Source of the DNA: Amycolatopsis pretoriensis
GTDB lineage: Bacteria > Actinomycetota > Actinomycetes > Mycobacteriales > Pseudonocardiaceae
Assembly (NCBI RefSeq): GCF_900107925.1
Contig: NZ_FNUJ01000002.1
Coordinates: 930,001-994,000 of the forward strand
Length of the DNA: 64,000 nucleotides
Direction: 5' to 3'
The notes below the pieces were generated by a model. It saw only the letters and a program-made list of their open reading frames with translations, had not been told where the DNA came from and searched no databases. Numbering within the stretch: position 1 is the stretch's first letter; every line of letters begins with the position of its first letter. The position numbers and the translations under genes are program-made. Positions 9,375 to 17,914 of this stretch are shown here, piece after piece.

Positions 9375-11086
9375 TGATCTGCCCCCGATGCGCCCGGTTT
9401 GACCACCCAGAGCGCGGCCTTGGCGCGGGTCATGCCCACGTACAACTGGGCGCGTGCTGCCTGCTCGTCCGCCGCGGCGTCGACCTCCAGGAAGGCGTAC
9501 CGGCTCTCCAGCCCCTTGAAGTCGGCGACCTGCGCGAACCCGACGCGGCCACGGCCAGGACGGCGCATGCGCATCAGGTCCAGCACGTCGACCCGCTCAA
9601 GCCACTCGGCGGGCAGGTCGACGAAGATCGATGCGGCCAGGTCGTGCGGTGACAGCAGCACGACCTGTTCGAGCGGCACGCCGTGCTCCTCGATCTCGGC
9701 CAACGCCGCAGACACTGCGATGATTGCCTTGTCGCGGTCGTCCTCGACCACCACGACCTCACGGCCGTGACCGGCCTCGGTCACCCCCAGGTCGGCACCT
9801 GTCCGCTCCTGGGTTGCGCGGACGATTTCGATGGTGTTCCGGCAGTTGTCCATCAGGTCGACGAAGGTCGGACGATGCGAGTCCAGCCTGACTTTTGCTT
9901 GGTCCTCGTAGCGACCGACCAGTCCTCGCTGGTTGTTGGAGTCGAGGAAGAAGGCCCAGCGACCGTCGGCCAATCCGCCGGACAGCACACTGTCCAGCAC
10001 GTCGAGGCCGTGCCCATTTATGACATCCTGCGCCTCGTCCACCACGACCATGTCGAAGGTGTCCGCACCGAAGGTCGACACCTCGTCGAACGGGACTGCA
10101 GTAATGCCGTCCAAGTCCTGCTGCGAACGGATGAAGGCTGCCAGGACGTGGCTGTGGCAGGTCAGCAGAATGCGTTCGCCGGAGTCCCGGGCCCGTCGGC
10201 ACATCTCCACCGCCAGCATCGTCTTGCCCGTGCCGGCACCGCCCTCGAACACCAGTCGCGGATTCCTTCTGTGCTGGTCAAGTGCCTTGTACTGGCCCCT
10301 GGTCAGGGCAACGAGTTCTTTCTCCACCATGTCGTCGAGACGGCGCAAGGACAGCACACGGTCGAAGTCGGGGCGCAGGACGTTGAGGTAGCGCTCGACG
10401 TCATCGGCGGACAGAGGACCACGGTTGCCCGGCTTTCCCTCCCAGAATGCGCCCAACCGGTCGAGACAGTCCGTCCACCCCTCGGATGCCAGGCGAATCG
10501 AGTTGATCACCATTTCCGGGGTCCACTCCACGCTGACCGCGTCGAACTCGCTGTCTGGGAAAACGACTCCGTATCCGAACACCGTGCGCTCGACCAGCTC
10601 CGGGTCGGCGGTGATGCGGCGGAGGACTTTCGCCAAGGCGAACATACTAGTCTGCGCCTGGTCGAGCGGGCTCTCCTTGAGCCGGTGCCGGTTACCCTTG
10701 AGGTCGCGCGTGTGCCACACGTCTTTCTTCAGGAGGATCTCGCCTCCCTTGGCTTCCAGCACCAGCAAGCCGCGTTCGCCCAGCAGCAGGAAGTCGATCT
10801 CGCAGACCCGCTTGCGGTCGTGCTCGGGCAGGTTGGTGCTGTGCAGGGCATACTCCCACCCGGCCACTTCGAGTGTGGCCAGCTGGAAGAAGATCTCCTG
10901 CTCTGCCCGACTGGCACCGGAGTGCACCGATTCCGGAATCATGTGCACAGTAACCTGCCTGCATCGTTTCGAGATGGAAGGGTCATCGAAAGCCTGTTCG
11001 ATAAATGCAGCGAAGTCCCCCCTTGGATCACCTGAGCAGCGGTGCGCGGCCACGCGTGAACAGTCAATCGTTAGTTCGGGTGACAT
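9371..11086 (-). CDS. NERD nuclease-domain SF1 helicase
   Basis: 571 residues. The N-terminal part has a NERD (nuclease-related) core, CEIDFLLLGERGLLVLEAKGGEI, near residues 95-120, with D and ExK positions as in restriction-type nucleases. The rest is an SF1 helicase of the DUF2075/UvrD type: Walker A LVFEGGAGTGKTMLAVEM near residue 280, DEAQD in MVVVDEAQDVINGHG, the SNNQRG sensor, and a late motif GFAQVADFKGLESRYAFLEV followed by LYVGMTRAK. All motor residues are intact, unlike the helicase-like N-terminus of the fusion gene in the same operon, which it may resemble by descent. It is the first gene of the leftward operon and overlaps the drmA start. Predicted role: cut or unwind foreign DNA in the DISARM-like system. 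Confidence 0.85.
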   Translation of the reverse strand: MSPELTIDCSRVAAHRCSGDPRGDFAAFIEQAFDDPSISKRCRQVTVHMIPESVHSGASRAEQEIFFQLATLEVAGWEYALHSTNLPEHDRKRVCEIDFLLLGERGLLVLEAKGGEILLKKDVWHTRDLKGNRHRLKESPLDQAQTSMFALAKVLRRITADPELVERTVFGYGVVFPDSEFDAVSVEWTPEMVINSIRLASEGWTDCLDRLGAFWEGKPGNRGPLSADDVERYLNVLRPDFDRVLSLRRLDDMVEKELVALTRGQYKALDQHRRNPRLVFEGGAGTGKTMLAVEMCRRARDSGERILLTCHSHVLAAFIRSQQDLDGITAVPFDEVSTFGADTFDMVVVDEAQDVINGHGLDVLDSVLSGGLADGRWAFFLDSNNQRGLVGRYEDQAKVRLDSHRPTFVDLMDNCRNTIEIVRATQERTGADLGVTEAGHGREVVVVEDDRDKAIIAVSAALAEIEEHGVPLEQVVLLSPHDLAASIFVDLPAEWLERVDVLDLMRMRRPGRGRVGFAQVADFKGLESRYAFLEVDAAADEQAARAQLYVGMTRAKAALWVVKPGASGADQ

Positions 11087-11438
11087 AGTTACATAATCCA
11101 GAAGTGAACTTTGATCACAGGTGCATATCGCTTCTCCGCAGCCGATCAGGAGCGCCTTCGAGAGCCCCGTGACCTCGCTCTTTGTGTTCGCGGACTCGAC
11201 GCTGAGCCAGCGACGTTGGCCTGGATCTTCCGCAGCTCCCCGGTCAGCGCGAACCGCTCCTCACCCCGATCCGGCCCCGGCCGACTTTTGCTGCCGCCGG
11301 ACACAGCCGAAGAGCTGATCGACCTCGGGAAGGGCGTCCACAACTTGACCACTTTTTGTCACGTCCCGCCAGGCTCTTTCCAGTTGGGTGGCGCGACACC
11401 TCGATGCACCCGGCTAACCGAGCCACACGCTGGGTAAC
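11087..11438. other. Divergent intergenic region
   Basis: This 352-base gap separates the leftward DISARM-like operon from the rightward HNH gene and must hold the operon promoter. The stretch just upstream of the operon start is relatively A+T-rich. Open frames here are short and show no family signature, so I call no gene. Confidence 0.5.
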
Positions 11439-12905
11439 ATGGACGAGCTCCCCCAAAACTGCAGGTCAATAAAGCGTGCGACGCCGGGAATCTGGAAACT
11501 GGCGAAGTCCTTGAACATGTCCTCGCAGCGGGTCATAGCCGAGCTGGGCACGCCAGCGCGTAGTGCGCCCAGCCTGGTGGGCGCCGCGACTGCGGCCCAG
11601 CTGATACAGAGGAACTCCCGTCGATCGGTGACCGGATTGGTCTGGGAGGCTGATGCGGTGTACGCGCGTGATGATGAGGGTATTGAATTGAATGCGGAGT
11701 TCTCGGTGATTGCTGGTGGCGAGCACCTGAATTTGGTGCTGGAGAGCGCCGGCGGCCGGGCGGCCGGACCGCGGCCACGTAACGACCAGTATGTGCCCGC
11801 GTTGACGTTGCTGCTTGGTCGACTTCGCGACCGACGCGCGGTACTGGTCTCCGGCTTGGTGGCGTCTGCGCGGACCGCCCACTTGTCGGAGGAAGCCCGC
11901 AGCATCGTCCCAAGTCCGATCCAGTTGGCCGCGGAGCGCGACATCAACGAGGTGCGGCTGCAGATCACGCGGGCGCAAGGGCGGGTCGGTCTGCCGGACG
12001 GTGCTGCGAAGGAAGGGAACAACCGGAAGCGAATCGAGCTGCACCTGGATGTTCCGGGTTACGGCCCAGACGATGCTGCACGACTCGCGGCAGATCTCGC
12101 GGCACCCGCCAAACCGGCCTCGATCGCGGAGCTGCCACAGGCAGACGAACTGCTCCGAGATCTCACTGGCGAGACGATCCTGACCGTCGCCGGTCGACAG
12201 AACAGGGTACTCAAGATCGAGGACGGATTCGTGCTGGTGGCTACCGACCGGTCGCCGGAAGGGCAGCCGGTCGCCGTCGCCGACGTACAGGATGGGCTCG
12301 ACTTGCTCGCTGAACGGGGCTCGGTCCATGTTTCGGTCAACGAACTCGGTCACCGAAGCGCTTTCGTCGGGGCAGTGCTGGCAACTCTGCCGCACGCTGG
12401 CGTCAGCTCGTCGCCTGCGATGGTGACGCTGGAAAGCTCGGCGGTCGAACCCGACCCGGGTGACATCCACTTCGGCGAGCTCGACGCGCTCGCTCAGGTT
12501 AAGGTCCGGACCGAACAGACACGACTCCGCCGGCTGCTCGCGGATGGCCGCGACAGCGCGACGTGCGCGTTGTGCGGCGACGAGTTTCCGGTGCGGTTCC
12601 TTGTCGCCGCGCACGTGAAGAAGCGCGCAGCCTGCACCGACGCCGAGCGTCGGAACCTGCGCGACGTAGCGATGCTCGCATGCAGCTTCGGATGCGACAT
12701 CCTCTACGAGTCGGGCTGGGTGACAGTCGACGGCACCGGCCACATCCAGACCGTCGAGGTCGACGGACTACCAGCCGGACGCCTGAAAACGCGCATAGAA
12801 CATCTGTCCAGTCGACGCTGCGAAGCCCACAGGCCGGAGTCCGAGCCATACTTCGCCTGGCACCGCACGACCACGTTCCGCGGCCGGCTCGGCAACCAAT
12901 CCTGA
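11439..12905 (+). CDS. HNH endonuclease with IF2_N-like N-terminus
   Basis: 488 residues if the first ATG is used; no strong ribosome site decides the start. Residues about 18-55 (IWKLAKSLNMSSQRVIAELG and following) resemble the IF2_N helical domain seen at the N-terminus of translation factor IF-2. The middle contains an uncharacterised region (NDQYVPALTLLLGRLRDRRAVLVSG; EGNNRKRIELHLDVPGY) reminiscent of modification-dependent HNH restriction enzymes. The C-terminus is the nuclease: CALCGDEFPVRFLVAAHVKKRA, then LACSFGCDILYESGWVTVD, giving the Cys pairs and the HNH histidine. It is divergent from the DISARM-like operon and probably acts on foreign or modified DNA, but whether it belongs to that system is unknown. 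Confidence 0.7.
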   Translation: MDELPQNCRSIKRATPGIWKLAKSLNMSSQRVIAELGTPARSAPSLVGAATAAQLIQRNSRRSVTGLVWEADAVYARDDEGIELNAEFSVIAGGEHLNLVLESAGGRAAGPRPRNDQYVPALTLLLGRLRDRRAVLVSGLVASARTAHLSEEARSIVPSPIQLAAERDINEVRLQITRAQGRVGLPDGAAKEGNNRKRIELHLDVPGYGPDDAARLAADLAAPAKPASIAELPQADELLRDLTGETILTVAGRQNRVLKIEDGFVLVATDRSPEGQPVAVADVQDGLDLLAERGSVHVSVNELGHRSAFVGAVLATLPHAGVSSSPAMVTLESSAVEPDPGDIHFGELDALAQVKVRTEQTRLRRLLADGRDSATCALCGDEFPVRFLVAAHVKKRAACTDAERRNLRDVAMLACSFGCDILYESGWVTVDGTGHIQTVEVDGLPAGRLKTRIEHLSSRRCEAHRPESEPYFAWHRTTTFRGRLGNQS

Positions 12906-12976
12906 ACGCTGGCGAACGCGAGCTAGCTAGCTGTGCTACTGCTCCTGATCGTTAACACCCGGGACGGTGGAGTCTC

Positions 12977-13313
12977 TTAAGGCTTGGCGCCGCGTGGACG
13001 CAGTTGCACACCGGCGTCCTTGAGCAGCCGGTAGATCTTGCCGTGGGAGACGCGGTTTTAGCTCGGCGACCGCTCGAACCGTCAGGCCGCTGTCGTACTG
13101 GGCAACGATCGTCGACTCGTCCAGCTGGCATTTGATGCCGCGGCCGGTCTTCGATACGTCGGCGCCGAGCTGGCGCAGCAATGCGCCAGTCCAGCTCAGT
13201 GACAGGTCGAATTCGCGGGCCAGCTCGACCATCGGTGTGCCGGCACGCCATGTGGCCAACAGCCTGGCGTTCCGTTGCGTCCGCTCTTCGTCAGTTAGGT
13301 TCGCTGCAGGCAC
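12977..13313 (-). pseudogene. Helix-turn-helix protein, frameshifted
   Basis: Reading leftward from a GTG at 13313 with a good ribosome site (GAGAGGGG), the frame encodes LTDEERTQRNARLLATWR, two helix-turn-helix-like segments (VELAREFDLSLSWTGALLRQLG and TIVAQYDSGLTVRAVAEL), then loses homology near 13054. Skipping one base there restores VSHGKIYRLLKDAGVQLRPRGAKP and a stop at 12977, the usual end of this small repeat-HTH family of actinobacterial elements. A single extra base therefore breaks the gene, or is a sequencing error. Function unknown; presumably a regulator of the decayed element. Confidence 0.65.
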
Positions 13314-13449
13314 TGCTACCCCTCTCGCTGACCGCGGACGCTCATCCGCATACCTGTCGGTGCAGCCGCCGTGGTTGTTCTCATCGCTCTTCTTCCGTGT
13401 TGTGGGGCGGCACCGAAGGCGCGCGTTCCTGGCAGGCTGTCGTGGATCA

Positions 13450-13595
13450 GCCGTCACACCCCGTCTCGCGAGCCGTCACGCCGTCACACCTGCTGTGACA
13501 GCGCCGAAAGCTGCTCGACCTGCGGAAATAGTGCAGGTGACGGCTGTGACTGGCCTGTCCGAACCCGTCACAGCCGTCACTACAGGCCGCCGCGG
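13450..13595. repeat. Non-coding repeat region, copy 1
   Basis: The segment carries several copies of a GTCAC/GTGAC-type motif. The best are GTGACGGCTGTGAC at 13537-13550 and its reverse complement at 13567-13580, plus shorter half-motifs at 13450-13500. A homologous segment lies at 37961-38093 with the same order of motifs and the shared connecting words CGACCTGCGGA and GAACCCGTC. It could be an operator array, an origin or a transfer site. Confidence 0.7.
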
Positions 13596-13623
13596 AGCGC
13601 TTTGGGCGTCGGCGGAGCGCCCG

Positions 13624-13983
13624 TCACAGTCTGTCGGGCGGCCGGAGTGCTGCGCGCTGTGCGGCGACGAGTTCGGCAGCCGTACTCGCGACCCGGTTGA
13701 GCACCTTCACATGCTCGGTCAGTCGATCGAGACCGAGCGTCGTGAGGCGAAGCTTTACGCGACGTCCTTCGGTTTGGCTCTCCAGATACCCTGCAACGCG
13801 CAGCCGCTCGACGTGTGGCGCGAACTTCCGCTCGCTCAGACCCAACACGCCCTGGACGGTGACGTCTTCGCACCAGCGCATGTCGGCCAGCAGGCATGCG
13901 ATGAACAGCCGCACCGGCAGGAGCAGCAGCGGGTCCAGCTCGCGTTGAAAGGCTGGCATAGTCGGCCGAGGACTGGACGTCAT
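13624..13983 (-). CDS. Winged-helix DNA-binding protein (HTH_34/MarR-like)
   Basis: 119 residues. The central part VRLFIACLLADMRWCEDVTVQGVLGLSERKFAPHVERLRVAGYLES fits the winged-helix pattern of PF13601-type regulators, with the wing in GRRVKLRLTTLGLDRL. The ATG overlaps the stop of the upstream zinc-protein gene by ATGA, making it the last gene of a three-gene operon. A clear paralogue lies at 39383-39733 (shared LLLQPVRLFIACLLADTRW). It is probably an autoregulator of element maintenance or transfer genes; the target is unknown. Confidence 0.75.
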   Translation of the reverse strand: MTSSPRPTMPAFQRELDPLLLLPVRLFIACLLADMRWCEDVTVQGVLGLSERKFAPHVERLRVAGYLESQTEGRRVKLRLTTLGLDRLTEHVKVLNRVASTAAELVAAQRAALRPPDRL

Positions 13984-14222
13984 CGCTCGATCGCCGGCTG
14001 TTCCGCGCTTCCCGGGGAGGGTGCACGGCGGAGGCAGTTCACGCAGGGCATCCCGACCGGGCGTTCCAGCAACTCAAGCTCGCCAGGACCGAACGCAGCG
14101 CCGCAGTACGCGGTCAGTCGCTCCGGCGTGGTCTCCACCGCGACCGGGAACACGTGGACGACCCGGCGAGACTCGCCAACCGTGCCGGGCAACGGGCGCG
14201 CGACGACCAGGCGAACCGTCAT
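13980..14222 (-). CDS. Small zinc-binding-type protein
   Basis: 80 residues. A C...CxxC arrangement (TAYCGAAFGPGE ... VGMPCVNCLRR) suggests a small zinc ribbon. It resembles the 85-residue protein at 38207-38464 (MLCGASGAAVFEL ... CERCD). Start and stop overlap both neighbours by ATGA, so it is the middle gene of a coupled operon. Function unknown. Confidence 0.65.
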   Translation of the reverse strand: MTVRLVVARPLPGTVGESRRVVHVFPVAVETTPERLTAYCGAAFGPGELELLERPVGMPCVNCLRRAPSPGSAEQPAIER

Positions 14223-14668
14223 CGAGCGCACCGCCGGACCTGGTGATCGGCGGGAACGGGCGCGATCGGGACGCCGCCCGTTCCCGTCGACGTCGTAGTC
14301 CGGCCGCCCTGCTCGGGAATGAGCCGCACGCGTTGAGGCGGGCGCGGCGGCAGGGCGGCCGGAGTTTGGAGGCGGCCGAACAGGCGGCGCCAGCGCGACG
14401 GCTTCCTGTGGCACGTGCGTTCGGTCGTCGGCGGGGTCGAGCGAAGCCGGACCAGCACGTTGCACGCGTCGCACCGACGGCCCGGAGGCACCAGGCACGA
14501 GTCGAACGGCACTTCGCGGCCGCACAGCGAGTAGTAGCGGCCCGTCTGGTGCGCGACGCCGTCGGCAAGGTCTTCGTCGGTGACGGCGTGGTCCAGGTTG
14601 TCGGCCACGCTGCGGTGCCAGGTCACGTACAAGCGCGAAGGCCGCGAGACGCGTTCGCCCCTGGTCAC
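14219..14668 (-). CDS. Small zinc-binding-type protein, basic C-terminal tail
   Basis: 149 residues from a GTG preceded by AGGGGAG; a longer start at 14704 has a poorer ribosome site. The conserved part SRLYVTWHRSVADNLDHAVTDEDLADGV ... YYSLCGREV ... SCLVPPGRRCDACN parallels the 84-residue protein at 39730-39984 (ALYISWYRCVRDGLAHAVTDEEFLRG ... ALCGHEV ... SCLVPAGRSCPRC), placing four conserved cysteines in a likely zinc site. The proline- and arginine-rich tail (from about residue 80) is absent from the paralogue. First gene of the coupled operon with the 80-residue and winged-helix genes; divergent from the XRE-Nudix pseudogene. Confidence 0.65.
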   Translation of the reverse strand: MTRGERVSRPSRLYVTWHRSVADNLDHAVTDEDLADGVAHQTGRYYSLCGREVPFDSCLVPPGRRCDACNVLVRLRSTPPTTERTCHRKPSRWRRLFGRLQTPAALPPRPPQRVRLIPEQGGRTTTSTGTGGVPIAPVPADHQVRRCAR

Positions 14669-14695
14669 GTTCGCTCCCCTGGTAGCCGGATATGT

Positions 14696-14703
14696 TGAAA
14701 TCA
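14696..14703. promoter_or_regulatory. Candidate operator TGAAATCA, site 1
   Basis: TGAAATCA, in the context TTGAAATCATC, sits in the divergent promoter region between the zinc-protein operon and the XRE-Nudix pseudogene. The same octamer recurs in the equivalent promoter at 40013-40020 and twice between the XRE and excisionase genes, so it may be the site of an element-encoded regulator. Confidence 0.35.
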
Positions 14704-14836
14704 TCCAAACCCGAGTACTCGGCTGAGCCCAGAGCGCAAACGTCGGAGTTTCGCGGCGGAGACGTGGCAGTCGTCCGATCTACCTGGTGATATGCCTGCT
14801 ACGCTGTGATCACTCTCAGCAGAGCGAGGTGTTCGG

Positions 14837-15816
14837 ATGGTCAGCGTTCGTCGACGCGAGGAGCTTGTTTCAGCTCGCAAGGCGGCCGGGCTGACTCAGG
14901 AGAAGCTCGCCGAAGTGATGTGCGTCGACCGATCAACCGTCATCCGGTGGGAAGCCGGCGAGTACGCGCCCCTGCCCTATTAGTGGCCGAAGCTGGCCAA
15001 GGTGCTCGGCCGCTCCGCCGATGAGCTGCGCAAGCTAATCGGGCTCCGCCTGCCCGAGGAAGCGCCGCTGCTCCGGTCGGGGCTTGAACCTGCGTTCGGC
15101 TGGCTGGATCGGCACGTCGGGTGGTCCCCAGGGACTACGCGCGCACGAGTCGCGGCGGCCGCGCCGACGAGGTCCCATGGTGGGACTACGGCCGGGCGAA
15201 GTCTCGTGGCTGAGAGCCTGGCGAGCTACTACGGCGATTCGGTTCCTGGTCACGCGCAGTACGCCACGCGATTCGGTCCGGTCTGGATAGCGACCAGCGT
15301 CTTAACACGGCCGGAGTGGTTGGACTTGGCTTGCCCCTTGACATTTGAGGGCGACCAGCTGGCGTTGTCGGCCGACGGCGAGGTGTCGCGCGAGCAGGTT
15401 GACGCAGTCGCCGCGGTTAGCAGGTTGGCTGAAGCCGCGAACCATGACGTCCGTATCGCCGACGTGCCGCTCTACCGGCTTACGGACGTGCAGGTTCGGC
15501 CGGGGACGATCGGTGGCAAGGTCAGCGTGGTGCCGTTCGTCGAGTACGCGCTGAGCGTTGACCTTCTCGAACGCGAGCTACACGAGAGCCTGGCGGCCGG
15601 GCGCAACCGGATGCCGCTCCGGGACCGGTATCTGCCCGATCTTCCCGCTGTACTCGACCTTCAAGGACGACTTTGCGCCGGTGGCGTTCTCGCCTTGACG
15701 GCGATCGCCCGGCCGGCCGACCCGTACCGCGGTGAGGCGGACTTCCTCCGGTTGATCCAGGAGCGGTCGGGGCGCGTGCTGAACGCCGCGCGCAGGCTGG
15801 CCGTGATCCCGAAGAG
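14837..15816 (+). pseudogene. XRE-Nudix (Pif-like) gene, stop codon and 3' truncation
   Basis: The ATG at 14837 opens an XRE helix-turn-helix (ARKAAGLTQEKLAEVMCVDRSTVIRWEAGEYAPLPY) almost identical in layout to the gene at 40154. An in-frame TAG at 14981-14983 replaces a leucine codon (the paralogue reads PLPYLWPKL). Downstream homology continues (FGWLDRHVGW, RPEWLDLACPL, MPLRDRYLPDLPAVLDLQGRLCAGGVLALTAIARPADPYRG) up to VIPKS near 15815, where it stops abruptly before the Nudix box. So the gene lost both its reading frame and its catalytic end. In pSAM2 the Nudix protein Pif blocks redundant transfer between carriers; the intact relatives here may do the same. Confidence 0.8.
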
Positions 15817-17568
15817 CTCTACTCCTTTGCTCTTGATCAGCTCATGCAGGAGAGGCGCAGGCTCATGAATCCCGCCACCTTCTTCCAACCAGCGCCCCAA
15901 TGCAAAAAAGACACTACCCCTGACGCTTTCCCGGCCGAGCTGATCAATGACACGGCGAATCGCCAGCCGGGTGAGCCCGTCGCCGAGCCACTCGGAAACC
16001 ATCCAGCCACCGGCGAGGTACTCAGCGAAGCTCCGGTGAACAAATTCGAGGGCATCACCGACCAGTCGCACCACTCCCGTACCGATAAGCAGAGATCTCA
16101 CGTACTCCTTCCATCGCGGAATGTCGCCGACTGGATGCGGCGCGTTAGCCACAGTCCAATTGACCGCTTGATGCCATAGTCGGTCAGTTTCAGCACCGAA
16201 ATCGTCCCGACTCAAGATATGACTCACCGCCATACTCTCGAGCAGATCCGATATGTTCTCGAACAGCCAGTCGGCAAGTCGCCCGCCATGCCGGTAGTCA
16301 CTCAGGTTCTCTAACAGTTTACGACGAGCTTGAAAATAGCTTTGCCGCACATCCAAGAGGTAACGAAAGAACTCACGATAGAGTCCCGCACGGGAAGTGG
16401 GCAATTCCCCATCGCCAGTCTCTTCGTAAACGATCGCCGCGATGGTCGCGAGCAATGGCAAGGTTACCACGGCATTGAGGCGCGCGTGCTCGATCGATTG
16501 GATGAACCGATCCGGATCCCCGCTTCCGGAACGAGCCCGGAACCAACTCCCCGCAAACGTATTCAACTGTTTCGCGGTGAAGGGCTGCAGCTTGTAATGC
16601 ACGGCACCCGCCATGCGCAACGGACCCAGTTCAACTTCGCCGAGCGGCCGGGACGCCACCAGGAAACGGTACGCGTTCTCCGGCTCTTCCAGTCGCCGGG
16701 CCAACGCCGTGATGACCCTTGCGCGTTGGTCTACATCCAAGATCTCGTCCAGGCCGTCGACCAGCAGCAGCCACCGGATTCCGGCGCCGGGGGGCTCTCG
16801 GAACAATGCCTGGTCGATCCGTACGTCGAGATATTCGTGCAGTTCAGCGTGGACCGTCTCGGCCACCGCCTCGGCCAATACCGACGACGCGATCGCCGTG
16901 GCCCGGACACGAACCGGGACTACCCAACCGCACGGCGGTGCCAGCGTCGCCCGGGCGTCCGGGGTGAGCCACCAATCTGCCGATTCAGCGGTGAAGTGAT
17001 ACTGCACGGTCGACTTTCCACCGCCGGCGTCCGCGGTCAACAGTAAGTTGCGGTGGAGGTGCATCACGTCTTGCACCGGACGCGGACCGAGACCCATCTC
17101 GCCCGGCGAGTTCCGGCCGACTTCTTCGCTCGAGTCCTGTTCGACGTACAAGGTAGCGAGGGGAGGAACGTTGTCGATCAGCAACCGGTAGGGCAAGTGG
17201 TGCGCGGCCCGTTGTTGAGCCACCAATAGCTCCCGTACGCCGGAGGCGAGCTCCCGTCCAGGGCGTTCGATCAGCGCTTTGCCGTCGCCCCAGGCCCGCT
17301 TGGCCGCCAGCCAGTGCGTGGACACCTCGGCCAACCACGCTTCGGAAGGGTCGATGGTCCTGGCGATCACCTGAACGGTCGCTCTGGGAATCGGACGCTC
17401 TGCTTTGATCAAGGCAGAAACCACGGAATCGCTGAACCCGGCGGCTCGAGCCAGTTCACTTTGGCTGGTGAACGCCGAAGCGCGCATCCTCCGCTTGATC
17501 AGTTCGCCGAGGTCTACCGCAGCCTTCGGCCGCGCAGTGCTCTTTGCTGCTCGGACCATTGACGCCAT
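15661..17568 (-). CDS. XRE-HTH NACHT-type NTPase, 3' end replaced
   Basis: The start at ATG 17568 (or 17559) gives 635 residues. Residues about 20-75 form an XRE helix-turn-helix (SQSELARAAGFSDSVVSALIKAERPIPRATV). Walker A is LLLTADAGGGKST near residue 185 and Walker B is RWLLLVDGLDEILD near 271, followed by FLVASRPLGEV and a helical region with FVHRSFAEYLAGGWM, as in NACHT/STAND proteins. Native sequence ends near ELFGI at 15817; the last 52 codons are antisense of the truncated XRE-Nudix gene. NACHT proteins usually carry a C-terminal sensor domain, so the sensor is probably missing and the gene may be inactive. HTH-fused NACHT proteins are known from actinobacteria and some are antiphage, but this one's role is unknown. 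Confidence 0.75.
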   Translation of the reverse strand: MASMVRAAKSTARPKAAVDLGELIKRRMRASAFTSQSELARAAGFSDSVVSALIKAERPIPRATVQVIARTIDPSEAWLAEVSTHWLAAKRAWGDGKALIERPGRELASGVRELLVAQQRAAHHLPYRLLIDNVPPLATLYVEQDSSEEVGRNSPGEMGLGPRPVQDVMHLHRNLLLTADAGGGKSTVQYHFTAESADWWLTPDARATLAPPCGWVVPVRVRATAIASSVLAEAVAETVHAELHEYLDVRIDQALFREPPGAGIRWLLLVDGLDEILDVDQRARVITALARRLEEPENAYRFLVASRPLGEVELGPLRMAGAVHYKLQPFTAKQLNTFAGSWFRARSGSGDPDRFIQSIEHARLNAVVTLPLLATIAAIVYEETGDGELPTSRAGLYREFFRYLLDVRQSYFQARRKLLENLSDYRHGGRLADWLFENISDLLESMAVSHILSRDDFGAETDRLWHQAVNWTVANAPHPVGDIPRWKEYVRSLLIGTGVVRLVGDALEFVHRSFAEYLAGGWMVSEWLGDGLTRLAIRRVIDQLGRESVRGSVFFALGRWLEEGGGIHEPAPLLHELIKSKGVELFGITASLRAAFSTRPDRSWINRRKSASPRYGSAGRAIAVKARTPPAQSRP

Positions 17569-17685
17569 CTCACTCGCTTCCCGGCAACCTCCCGGGAACG
17601 TCCCGGCCCGGACGGGAACCATTGAACCATCCGACGCTCGTCCCAGCGGCCGACACAGGCCGCCGCAAGAAGGAAGGGACGGGAT

Positions 17686-17886
17686 ATGAAGCTGTTGATG
17701 ATGCTTGCCTACGTGTCCGACGCACCTTGGTACGTGGTCTTCGCGTGGCTGATCGCCTACCAGACGACGGTGCTGGCACGCCGCCGAAGTCTGCTCGGCA
17801 AGTACCGGAGGAGCCTCGGTCGCCTCCACCGGGCGGTGCACGTGTCCAGGAAACACACGACCGCCAAGACCAGCCGGGGCAAGTAG
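17686..17886 (+). CDS. Small hypothetical protein with one hydrophobic segment
   Basis: 66 residues with a good ribosome site (AAGGAAGGGA) eight bases before the ATG. The N-terminal half ([23 protein letters not shown]) could be a membrane helix; the C-terminal half is strongly basic. It is divergent from the XRE-NACHT gene and followed by a strong hairpin, which supports its being a real transcription unit. Not recognised. Confidence 0.5.
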   Translation: MKLLMMLAYVSDAPWYVVFAWLIAYQTTVLARRRSLLGKYRRSLGRLHRAVHVSRKHTTAKTSRGK

Positions 17887-17914
17887 GTCCCCCCTGGGGG
17901 AGCCAGCACGAGCG

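Noticed and set aside
9683..11035. Long open frame antisense to the NERD-helicase gene
   Set aside because: 450 codons with no family signature; long antisense frames are normal at this G+C content, and the opposite strand has clear helicase motifs.
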